From: Subtercola boreus | Lineage (GTDB): Bacteria > Actinomycetota > Actinomycetes > Actinomycetales > Microbacteriaceae | Assembly (NCBI RefSeq): GCF_003399625.1 | Contig: NZ_NBXA01000019.1 | Coordinates: 1 to 45,698 of the forward strand | DNA: 45,698 nt | Direction: 5' to 3' | Notes under the pieces: model-generated | Database searches by the model: none | What the model saw: only the letters and a program-made list of their open reading frames with translations | What the model was told of the DNA's origin: nothing | Shown here: one piece after another, positions 1 to 6,402 of the stretch | Layout of the letters: each line of letters begins with the position of its first letter | Position numbering within the stretch: the stretch's first letter is position 1 | Made by a program: the position numbers and the translations under genes

Positions 1-1
1 C

Positions 2-64
2 AGCCTCAAAGGCACCAGCTACCGGCTCCGAGGACACAAAACCCTCACCACTACGACAAACTAG
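2..64 (+). CDS. C-terminal end of an IS21 helper ATPase (IstB-like), partial
   Basis: Only the last 20 codons are inside the window, ending in TAG at 62-64. They read SLKGTSYRLRGHKTLTTTTN. A lysine-glycine-x-SYRL-R sequence close to the C-terminus resembles the tails of actinobacterial IstB proteins, the AAA+ helper of IS21 transposition. The call rests mostly on the IS21-type terminal repeats that follow 10 bases later; the fragment alone is too short for a firm family assignment. Confidence 0.4.
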   Translation, partial: SLKGTSYRLRGHKTLTTTTN

Positions 65-74
65 ACACACCACG

Positions 75-126
75 TGGCACCGTTTTCAATCGGCAACATT
101 GGTACCGTTTTCGGTCGGCGTTAACA
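75..126 (+). repeat. Two subterminal direct repeats of the IS21-type end
   Basis: Unit 1 (75-99) and unit 2 (100-126) share TGG-Y-ACCGTTTTC followed by two purines and TCGGC, with a 25-base period. In IS21 elements such repeats are the transposase binding sites at each end. Confidence 0.65.
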
Positions 127-159
127 GAGCCCTCTGCGGAGGAGCTGGCGGCCAAGGAA

Positions 160-1371
160 TTGGTCCGGATGGCGGCTGAGCAGGGCCTGTCTTTGACGGG
201 GCCTGATGGGCTGCTGAAGCAGTTCACCAAAACGGTCCTCGAGACGGCGCTGAACGAGGAAATGACCGAACACCTCGGGCATGCGAAGAACCAGGCCGAA
301 CGTGACCGTGGTTCTTCGAACGTGCGGAACGGGTCACGGTCGAAGACGGTTCTGACGGAGGCGACGGGGCACGTGGGGATCGAGGTGCCCCGGGACCGGG
401 ACGGGACCTTCGAGCCGGTGATCGTGAAGAAGCATCAACGCCGCCTCACTGGCGTCGACGAGATGGTCCTGTCGCTGTATGCCCACGGTTTGACGACCGG
501 GGAGATCAGTTCGCATTTCGCTCAGATCTATGGTGCGCAGGTGTCCAAGGAAACGATCTCGAGGATCACGGACAAGGTGTCCGAGGAGATGGCTACCTGG
601 GCCAACCGGCCCCTCGATAGCGTGTACGCGGCGATCTTCATCGATGCCATCGTGGTGAAGATCCGGGACGGCCAGGTCGCCAACCGCCCAATCTATGCCG
701 CGATCGGCGTCTCCTTAGAGGGTGAGAAAGACGTCCTCGGCCTGTGGGCAGGGACCGGTGGTGAGGGGGCGAAATTCTGGATGAGTGTCCTGACCGACAT
801 CAAGAACCGTGGCGTCCAGGACACGTTCTTCCTCGTCTGCGACGGCCTGAAAGGGCTCCCGGAGGTGGTGTCCAACGTATGGCCGTTAGCGACGGTTCAG
901 ACCTGCATCATTCATCTGATCCGAGGCACATTCCGGTTGGCGTCGAAGAAGGACTGGGACGCGTTGAAGAAGGACGTCCGACCGATCTATACCGCCCCGA
1001 ACGCGGCCGCAGCACGGGTGGCTTTGGAGGAGCTGACGGAGAAATGGGGACGTCAATACGGGGCGATCATCCGGCTGTGGGAAAACGCGTGGGAAGAGTT
1101 CACACCGTTCCTGTCCTATGACGTCGAGATCCGCACCGTGATCTGTTCCACGAACGCGATCGAGTCCCTGAACGCCCGCTACCGGCGGGCCGTCAGGGCC
1201 AGGGGTCATTTCCCGACCGAGGCCGCGGCGCTGAAATGTCTGTATTTGGTGACTCGGTCGCTTGACCCGACCGGGGCCGGCAGGACACGCTGGACAGTGC
1301 GGTGGAAACCCGCGCTGAACGCGTTCGCGATCACCTTCGCCGACCGCTGGCCGGCAGCAGAAACCTACTAA
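160..1371 (+). CDS. IS256-family (Mutator-type) transposase, N-terminus cut off by an IS insertion
   Basis: DDE transposase of the IS256/Mutator family. With a TTG start at 160 the product is 403 residues. The catalytic triad is visible as D162 (FIDAIVV), D228 (VCDGL) and E335 (STNAIESLN), with the family C-x2-H at C249/H252 (TCIIHL). The open frame continues upstream of 160 through EPSAEELAAKE to about base 127 and then runs into the terminal repeats of an IS21-type element, so the native start and roughly the first 10-25 residues are probably lost. TTG 160 is only the first usable start; translation could also read through from the IS21 end. The catalytic core is intact, but the element has lost its left inverted repeat, so it is probably immobile. 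Confidence 0.85.
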   Translation: MVRMAAEQGLSLTGPDGLLKQFTKTVLETALNEEMTEHLGHAKNQAERDRGSSNVRNGSRSKTVLTEATGHVGIEVPRDRDGTFEPVIVKKHQRRLTGVDEMVLSLYAHGLTTGEISSHFAQIYGAQVSKETISRITDKVSEEMATWANRPLDSVYAAIFIDAIVVKIRDGQVANRPIYAAIGVSLEGEKDVLGLWAGTGGEGAKFWMSVLTDIKNRGVQDTFFLVCDGLKGLPEVVSNVWPLATVQTCIIHLIRGTFRLASKKDWDALKKDVRPIYTAPNAAAARVALEELTEKWGRQYGAIIRLWENAWEEFTPFLSYDVEIRTVICSTNAIESLNARYRRAVRARGHFPTEAAALKCLYLVTRSLDPTGAGRTRWTVRWKPALNAFAITFADRWPAAETY

Positions 1372-1564
1372 CCGAAAATGCTGGAAACACCGAAAACGTT
1401 ACAGACCCGTGCCCCGACGTATGAAGGCGAAGTGTTGTTGTTCGCCCGAAATAATATTCTCCCGGCAGCCGAGGACAGTCGCTTAGTTGTGGCTCGCAGG
1501 AGATGGTATCGGGTGAACGGATGGGAACCCCGTAGAGCGTCATTGGGTCAGTGAGGGTCGTTGG
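1372..1564. other. Non-coding stretch after the transposase; possible IS256 right end
   Basis: No convincing gene is seen. The segment 1391-1409, which contains AACGTTACAGACCC, looks like an IS256-type right terminal repeat, but the left partner has been removed, so the pairing cannot be tested here. The remainder up to 1564 has no recognisable structure. Confidence 0.25.
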
Positions 1565-1771
1565 TCAGCTGAGGTGACATGCGCTTCCTCGGGCCAGAGG
1601 CTCACTCAGCGATTCGAGCACCAAGATGGATTGGGTGACGTGGTCAACGATATGCGGGGGGAGTAGGCCATCCGTGAGATCGAAGAGGTCTTCGCGTAGC
1701 AATTTCACGAGAGGCTCGATTGGGTGGTTGAGTGGCGGGGCGATCTTCTCGTCTCGCGGTTCGATGTTCAC
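1565..1771 (-). CDS. Small hypothetical protein (68 aa)
   Basis: Not recognised. A GTG start at 1771 is preceded by AGAAAGG at a suitable distance, which supports real translation. The product is acidic to neutral with a leucine- and isoleucine-rich middle (LVKLLREDLFDLTDGLLPPHIVDHV) that looks helical; there is no signal peptide or transmembrane segment. It is divergent from the small gene at 1833 across an AT-rich promoter region, and both lie in an accessory zone of IS and toxin-antitoxin remnants. A role as a partner of the divergent gene is speculation. Confidence 0.45.
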   Translation of the reverse strand: MNIEPRDEKIAPPLNHPIEPLVKLLREDLFDLTDGLLPPHIVDHVTQSILVLESLSEPLARGSACHLS

Positions 1772-1799
1772 TGGGGTGCCTTTCTATAGATGATGCTTT

Positions 1800-1842
1800 A
1801 CCCAGTATAGTGACAAAACCTCGATTGATATAGTGGCATTTG
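1800..1842 (+). promoter_or_regulatory. AT-rich divergent promoter with duplicated TATAGTG
   Basis: TATAGT occurs at 1806-1811 and at 1829-1834, each followed by G, and the reverse strand of the first copy supplies TATACT. These are good -10 hexamers, but no strong -35 is paired with them. The second copy would place a transcript start at about 1841, which suits a leaderless mRNA beginning with GTG 1842. Confidence 0.35.
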
Positions 1843-2045
1843 TGGCCGAAACTTTTGATGAGCTTGAGAAGGCCGTCGCGGCGTTGCGTAGTGTCACCGA
1901 GGAGCGCGAAATACTGATCCGTCGTCGCGACGAGCTGATACGCGCATCACTGAAGGGCGGTGCGACCTGGGTTCAGGTTCAAAACGTGACCGGGCTTAGC
2001 CCGCGTGGCCTGTCTCTCGCGATTAACAGGCTGCCGAAGGAATGA
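1833..2045 (+). CDS. Small helix-turn-helix-like protein (67-70 aa)
   Basis: Function unknown. The first half is strongly helical and charged (ETFDELEKAVAALRSVTEEREILIRRRDELI). The second half, GATWVQVQNVTGLSPRGLSLAINRL, has the look of a helix-turn-helix of the kind found in small actinobacterial accessory proteins. GTG at 1833 overlaps a -10-like TATAGT, so the in-frame GTG at 1842, read from a leaderless transcript, is an equally good start. No ribosome binding site is seen. A small stem-loop follows the stop codon. Confidence 0.5.
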   Translation: MAFVAETFDELEKAVAALRSVTEEREILIRRRDELIRASLKGGATWVQVQNVTGLSPRGLSLAINRLPKE

Positions 2046-2047
2046 AT

Positions 2048-2063
2048 CTGACGCTTTCGTCAG
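2048..2063 (+). terminator. Short stem-loop after the small HTH-like gene
   Basis: Perfect 6-base arms CTGACG and CGTCAG enclose the loop CTTT, 2 bases after the stop codon. No T-run follows, so it is a weak terminator candidate at best. Confidence 0.3.
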
Positions 2064-2106
2064 GCCTGCGATCGGCTGTGCAGCGGGGTCGGCCCGGGTG
2101 ACGGCG

Positions 2107-2335
2107 TCAGCGCACGAACAGCTGCAGCGCGACGGGATCCGGCATCACGGCGAAGCCCGTCAGTCGTTCGATCTCCGCCTCGGCCTCAGCGGCGAGCCTC
2201 TGGTGGGCTTCGCGGAAGGTGTCGTGGGCGCGTTGCCCGATCCATTCGGCCGGCAGTAGTTTGCTGGGGCAGGTCGGGTTCGCGGAACGGGAAGTGTCGG
2301 TACTCGTCCCTCTCCCCACGCTGGCTGTCTCACTA
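2107..2335 (-). pseudogene. C-terminal remnant of a PaaX-family regulator, frameshifted
   Basis: Reading leftwards, one frame gives DEYRHFPFREPDLP and the next frame gives KLLPAEWIGQRAHDTFREAH, then a helical tail ending at the stop at 2107. In PaaX-type regulators the C-terminal domain carries exactly this order: an RxFP-x-DP-LP segment, then LLP-x-x-W-x-G and A-x-x-x-F-x-x-x-H. The two frames join if one base is removed from the run GGGG at 2266-2269 (+ strand), so a +1 slip explains the break. Stop codons lie just upstream of DSQRGERDEY, so the N-terminal HTH part is missing. Confidence 0.6.
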
Positions 2336-2345
2336 CACTTGCGGC

Positions 2346-2674
2346 ATGACAACAGGGCTCCTCTTGGATCGTGTCGCGATCGCTCGTGCGTGTCGCGCTC
2401 ATGGAGTCAGCCGGCTTCGGATCTTCGGGTCTGCCACTACCGATCGGTTTGATCCAGAGCGGAGTGACGTCGACATTCTCGTTGAGTTCACCCCTGACTC
2501 GCTGCATCCTTTCGAAGACTATTTCGGTCTGCGCAACATTCTGGCTCACGGATACACGACCATCGACGATGCGTTGTCTGGGGTGCCGCATCGGAGCGGG
2601 TGCCTGAGCTGATCGTCGCGGTTGACAGGCTCCTCGGCGCCGAGGGTGGAACGGGTGGGGTCGCTTCCGCCTGA
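2346..2674 (+). pseudogene. Chimeric remnant of a MntA/HepT (MNT-HEPN) toxin-antitoxin pair
   Basis: The first ~60 residues are a minimal nucleotidyltransferase (MntA antitoxin): GS at 28-29 and DVD at 41-43, followed by ILVEF. After FEDYFGL the sequence changes without a break into the C-terminus of a HepT (HEPN) toxin: RNILAHGY at 63-70 is the HEPN R-x4-H-x-Y motif, whose Tyr is the residue AMPylated by MntA. The rest of mntA and the start of hepT are absent, which indicates an in-frame deletion, perhaps at a shared GGTCTGCG. Further on, a base is missing near 2576: restoring it turns the short end into ALVWGAASERVPELIVAVDRLLGAE, the usual HepT tail, with a stop at 2672-2674. The unrepaired frame stops at 2612. 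Probably non-functional. Confidence 0.7.
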
Positions 2675-2872
2675 TTTGCGATTGGCGGAAAGCCCTGGCG
2701 GCGGTAAAAAGGCTGACCGTGCGTCGGTACTCAAGCACTGTTTCGATCCGGCGAACGCGTAGTCGCCTCATCAACTTATCATCGAGCTCTAGCTAGGCTC
2801 GAGGCATTGATAGAGCGGGGATCGGCGAGAATCGTTTGCCTGCCGGACATCTCGGGAGGGAAGAGTCGTGTC

Positions 2873-3163
2873 ATGTATCCGTACCGGCCCGCGCTTGTCC
2901 TCGTCGCTCTCAGCGTCTGTCTCGTCATTCTCGGCGGAGCGGTCGGTCGGGCCGGGTTCTGGTACGGCCAGGCGTGGCTTGAATGGGACTCGCAGGGTGC
3001 GAGCTACTTCTATACGGAGCGCCCCGGCGGTTTTCTGGTGTTGCTCGTCACCCAGGCGTGGATGCTGATCGTTTTCATCGCGGCGGCCGGGCTCGTGATC
3101 CTGGCCGTGACCCGGTGGTACAGACAGTCGATGAGGTACCGGCGGCGCGCCGACGAGGTGTGA
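2873..3163 (+). CDS. Small two-helix membrane protein, unknown function (96 aa)
   Basis: Not recognised. ATG 2873 is chosen because GGGAGGG lies at 2854-2860 and the hydrophobic segment follows at once; the open frame extends upstream to a TTG at 2807 but that part looks non-coding. There is one N-terminal membrane helix (ALVLVALSVCLVILGGAVG), a short polar loop rich in aromatic residues (FWYGQAWLEW...YFYTE), a second helix (FLVLLVTQAWMLIVFIAAAGLVIL) and a basic tail (RWYRQSMRYRRR), which predicts both ends in the cytoplasm. The gene is convergent with the esterase at 3171, leaving only 7 bases between them. Confidence 0.65.
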   Translation: MYPYRPALVLVALSVCLVILGGAVGRAGFWYGQAWLEWDSQGASYFYTERPGGFLVLLVTQAWMLIVFIAAAGLVILAVTRWYRQSMRYRRRADEV

Positions 3164-3170
3164 GCGTCAC

Positions 3171-3830
3171 CTACCCGCGGTTCGCCACCCAGCGCGCCGC
3201 CTCTACGAGTTCTGCCTCGGTGATGCCGTGCCCGCCGGGGCGTCTCACACGGGTCACGGTGGCTCCGGATGCCCGGGCCGTCCGTTCGAGCGTGTCGACA
3301 CTGGTCGACGGGGCCATCGGATCGTTATCGCCATTGAGGAGCAGCAGCTGTGTCGGGATCGGGTCGGTCAGAGTTTCGCGCGATCCGAACGGGTACATCC
3401 CCGAGAAGGCCACGACGGTGGCCGCGACCGAGGGGTGGAGCATTCCGAGTGCGAGAGCCATGTTGGCGCCGTTCGAGAACCCCGTCGCGATGACGGGGCG
3501 TCCGCCCAGGTCGTATTCGGCGAGAGCCCAGCCGACGAACCCGGCGAGTTCCCCGGCGCGGAAGATCACGTCGTCGACGTCGAACACGCCTTCACCGGCT
3601 CGGCGGAACCACCGGCTAGCCCCGTTCTCGTCGACCCGGCCCCGGGGCGCGAGGATCGCGGCGCCCGGGGCGATCCGTTCGGCGAGGCCGACGATGTCGG
3701 ATTCGCTGGCGCCGGTTCCGTGCAGGGCGAGGATGAGGGGGCCTGTGGAGGGCCCTGAGGCGGGCCGGAAGATGTGCGGCCAGGCGGCGAACCCGGATCC
3801 GGATCCGGCCGCCGCGGTCGACGACGTCAT
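3171..3830 (-). CDS. Alpha/beta-hydrolase, phospholipase/carboxylesterase family (MhqD-like)
   Basis: Serine hydrolase of 219 residues with a complete triad: S119 in GFSNG, D170 in NGDNDP and H201 in GGHGIT. The oxyanion-side motif LILALHGTG is at 32-40. The family includes MhqD of Bacillus, a hydrolase linked to (hydro)quinone resistance. Its ATG overlaps the stop of the upstream ring-cleaving dioxygenase gene by 4 bases (ATGA), so the two are translationally coupled, the same pairing as MhqO/MhqD-type loci. Inferred role: hydrolysis of a product of aromatic or quinone cleavage in the cytosol; the substrate cannot be read from the sequence. Confidence 0.8.
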   Translation of the reverse strand: MTSSTAAAGSGSGFAAWPHIFRPASGPSTGPLILALHGTGASESDIVGLAERIAPGAAILAPRGRVDENGASRWFRRAGEGVFDVDDVIFRAGELAGFVGWALAEYDLGGRPVIATGFSNGANMALALGMLHPSVAATVVAFSGMYPFGSRETLTDPIPTQLLLLNGDNDPMAPSTSVDTLERTARASGATVTRVRRPGGHGITEAELVEAARWVANRG

Positions 3831-4807
3831 CGGTCGTCACCCTCGGAGAGGGCGGGGTTGTTCTCGTGAGGGAGGGTGACGGGAACGACGGCGTGCTCGA
3901 TCTGCTCGCGGTTCGGTTCGAGCCACGGCGGGAGCTTCAGGCCGCGGCCGAGCTCGAGGAGGGGCTCGTCGATGTCGAATCCGGGGGTGTCCGTGGCGAT
4001 CTCGAACAGCACTCCGCCGGGTTCGCGGAAGTAGATCGAGGTGAAGTACTGGCGGTCGAGGATCTCGGTGACCTGGTAGCCCTGGTCGACCAGCTGCGAA
4101 CGCCAGAGCGCCTGCGTGGCACCGTCGGGCACGCGGAAGGCGATGTGGTGCACGGTGCCACCGGCCGTGAGGCCGAGTTCTGCCCGGGGGTCGGCGACAA
4201 CGTCGACGATGTGTCCGGCGCCGCCGGGGCCTGCGGAGAATCGCTGCCGGTCAGCGGTCTCAGAGACGAGCTGCAGGCCGAGGTGCTCGGTGAGGGTGCG
4301 CGCGGTGCCGGCGGCATCCCGCACGGTGAGCACGGAGGAGTGCTGCCCGCGCACGGCGAATTCGGCGGGAACGGATGCCGAATCCCACGGATCGCGAGGA
4401 TCGACTACGTTCGAGGCGACGAGGTCGAGCTGCAGGCCGTCGGGGTCGCGGAGGCTCAGGCGCTCTTCGTCGGAGGACTGTGTCGACACGGTCGAGTCGA
4501 CGCCGAGATCGGCGAAGTGCTGCTTCCACCAGCCGAGGCTGCCCGCCGGCACCGAGAATGCTGTCGTGGTCGACTGGCCGGCGCCGACGCGGCCCTGGCG
4601 CACGTTCGGCCACGGAAAGAAGGTCATCAGCGAGCCGGGACGGCCCGCGTCATCCCCGTAATAGAGGTGGTAGGTGCCGGGGCTGTCGAAGTTGACGGTC
4701 TTCTTCACCAGCCTGAGGCCTAGCCCGGTGATGTAGAAGTCGATGTTCTGCTGCGGTGCGCCGCCGATGGCAGTGACGTGGTGCAGTCCTTGAGTCTGTG
4801 TTGGCAT
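3827..4807 (-). CDS. Ring-cleaving dioxygenase, glyoxalase fold (MhqO-like)
   Basis: Protein of 326 residues made of two glyoxalase/vicinal-oxygen-chelate halves. Likely metal ligands are His 9/10 (LHHVTAIGG), His 220/221 (VHHIAFRV) and E269 (VLFEIATD), which is the type-I extradiol arrangement. The family (MhqA/MhqO/MhqE type) acts on hydroquinones and related aromatics. AGGAGAAG precedes the ATG. Upstream, the 68-base gap to metY contains ATGC-AAAC-GCAT at 4853-4864, a short palindrome that may be a MarR/TetR-type site; no MhqR-like gene is adjacent. Confidence 0.8.
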   Translation of the reverse strand: MPTQTQGLHHVTAIGGAPQQNIDFYITGLGLRLVKKTVNFDSPGTYHLYYGDDAGRPGSLMTFFPWPNVRQGRVGAGQSTTTAFSVPAGSLGWWKQHFADLGVDSTVSTQSSDEERLSLRDPDGLQLDLVASNVVDPRDPWDSASVPAEFAVRGQHSSVLTVRDAAGTARTLTEHLGLQLVSETADRQRFSAGPGGAGHIVDVVADPRAELGLTAGGTVHHIAFRVPDGATQALWRSQLVDQGYQVTEILDRQYFTSIYFREPGGVLFEIATDTPGFDIDEPLLELGRGLKLPPWLEPNREQIEHAVVPVTLPHENNPALSEGDDR

Positions 4808-4875
4808 GATGCTCTCTTCTCCTGAGACAGGCGGCCCGACGAGGGCCTATCTATGCAAACGCATGTAAGCCGTGG

Positions 4876-6279
4876 TTATTCCGCGGACACAACCAGATCT
4901 GAGGATTGCAGAGGCAGTGTGGGGTGGTGCCGTGAGCGCGCCAGGTTTTCTGGAGTTCTGCGCAGCGCGGCGAACGCGCGCTCGAGGTCGTCGAGCAGGT
5001 CGACGTCGTCCTCGATGCCGACCGAGAGCCGGATGAGCCCCTGCGGGATGCCGAGGGCGTCGCGTTCGTCATCGGTGAGGTGCGCGTGCGAGGTCGATGC
5101 GGGGTGCAGGATGAGCGACCGCACATCGCCCATGTGCGACATCCGGCTGAAGAGCTCGACCGCGTCGATGACCGTGCGTGCGGCATCCCGTCCCCCGGCC
5201 AGCGTGAAGCCGAACACGGAGCCCGTGCCCCGCGGGTAGTGCTTGAGGGCGATCGCGTGCGATGGGTTCGAGGCGAGTCCCGGGTAGTCGACGGAGACGA
5301 CCTCGGGCTGCTGCTCGAGCCACGTCGCGACAGCGAGGGCGTTCCGGCAGTGCCGTTCGACGCGCAGCGAGAGAGTCTCGAGCCCCTGCTGCAGCAGGAA
5401 CGCATTTATCGGCGACAGCACGGGGCCGAACCGGCCGGCGATCACCAGCCGGGTGTACTCGAGGTAGGCCTTGCGGCCGAACTTCTGAACGAGCGTCGGG
5501 CTGTCCGGCCTGCTCGGTCCGCCGGCCGGGGTGTTGAACTGGGGGAACTTCTCGGGGTAGGCGGCCCAGTCGAAGTTTCCGCCATCGACGACGACGCCGG
5601 CGAGGGATGCGCCGTGCCCGCTCAGGAACTTGCTTGCAGAGTGCACCACGATGTTGGCACCGTGCTCGATCGGCCGGATGAGGTAGGGAGTGGATGCCGT
5701 GCTGTCGATCACGAACGGCAGGCCCTCTGCGCGCGCGAACCCCGCGATGAGGTCGATGTCGATGAGGTCGTTCTTCGGGTTCGGGATCGTCTCGCCGTAG
5801 ATGGCCCGGGTGTTCGGACGCACACGGCGCTTCCATTCGCCGAGGTCGTGCGGATCATCCACGAACTCGACCTCGATGCCGAGGCGTTCGAAGTTCTCGC
5901 GGAACAGCGTCTTCGAGCCCTCGTAGAGGCTCGGCGTGCTGAGGAAGTGGTCGCCTGAGCGCAGGATGCCGAGCAGGGCGACCGTGATCGCGGCCTGGCC
6001 GCTCGCCACGAGGAGGGAGTCGACGCCGCGCTCCATCGCGGTCAGCTTGGCTTCGACGGCGGTGTGCGTCGGGTTGGCGTACCGGGTGTAGACCAGCCCG
6101 CCATCCTCACCGGCGAAACGTGCCTCGGCGTGGTCGAACGAGTCGAACAGAAAACCGGCCGTCAGGTAGATGGGGGTGATGCGGGCGCCGAACTCTGCGT
6201 CGATGACTTCGCCGGCGTGCACCTGCTCGGTGCTGAAGCCGAAGTTGTCCTCGCCGTACGCCTGCCGGGTGGTTGTCAT
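4876..6279 (-). CDS. metY: O-acetylhomoserine sulfhydrylase / aminocarboxypropyltransferase
   Basis: PLP-dependent Cys/Met metabolism enzyme, 467 residues from ATG 6279 (an 11-residue upstream extension is open but has no support). The Schiff-base lysine is K217 in SASKFLSGHG; YTRYANPT at 64-71 and the IDSTASTPYL segment at 191-200 are further family marks. The enzyme makes homocysteine from O-acetylhomoserine and sulfide; a cystathionine-gamma-synthase-like activity is the alternative. It is divergent from the LLM monooxygenase-mesX-mesD operon, which would use homocysteine, so it fits as the supplier of substrate. No SAM-type riboswitch was recognised in the 123-base intergenic region. Confidence 0.85.
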   Translation of the reverse strand: MTTTRQAYGEDNFGFSTEQVHAGEVIDAEFGARITPIYLTAGFLFDSFDHAEARFAGEDGGLVYTRYANPTHTAVEAKLTAMERGVDSLLVASGQAAITVALLGILRSGDHFLSTPSLYEGSKTLFRENFERLGIEVEFVDDPHDLGEWKRRVRPNTRAIYGETIPNPKNDLIDIDLIAGFARAEGLPFVIDSTASTPYLIRPIEHGANIVVHSASKFLSGHGASLAGVVVDGGNFDWAAYPEKFPQFNTPAGGPSRPDSPTLVQKFGRKAYLEYTRLVIAGRFGPVLSPINAFLLQQGLETLSLRVERHCRNALAVATWLEQQPEVVSVDYPGLASNPSHAIALKHYPRGTGSVFGFTLAGGRDAARTVIDAVELFSRMSHMGDVRSLILHPASTSHAHLTDDERDALGIPQGLIRLSVGIEDDVDLLDDLERAFAALRRTPENLARSRHHPTLPLQSSDLVVSAE

Positions 6280-6402
6280 GGTTCTACCTGTGCTCTTTCT
6301 CGATGCCGCCACGCTACGGGTTCGCCCGCCTGACCCGGAGCCCGCCCTTCACATGGCGAAACATTGCGGTTCTGGGCCGGGCTCCTCACCCAGACTGGGG
6401 GC

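Larger units (their letters stand above)
1..126 (+). mobile_element. Right end of an IS21-family insertion sequence (rest lies outside the window)
   Basis: The last codons of an IstB-like reading frame are followed by two long, near-identical direct repeats at 75-99 and 100-126, ending in GTTAACA. Tandem subterminal repeats with the core ACCGTTTTC..TCGGC are characteristic of IS21-family ends. Directly after base 126 the reading frame of an IS256-type transposase begins in the middle of the protein, so this IS appears to have inserted into that gene. The left end and istA cannot be seen. The exact terminal base is an inference from the CA-3' end convention. Confidence 0.6.

Noticed and set aside
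2346-2612. Intact small nucleotidyltransferase antitoxin gene
   Set aside because: After residue 60 the sequence is HepT, not MntA; the second half of the nucleotidyltransferase is missing and a frameshift follows.
6280-6402. Possible SAM-sensing riboswitch in front of metY
   Set aside because: No SAM-I, SAM-II or SAM-IV core features or terminator hairpin could be recognised in the short intergenic region.
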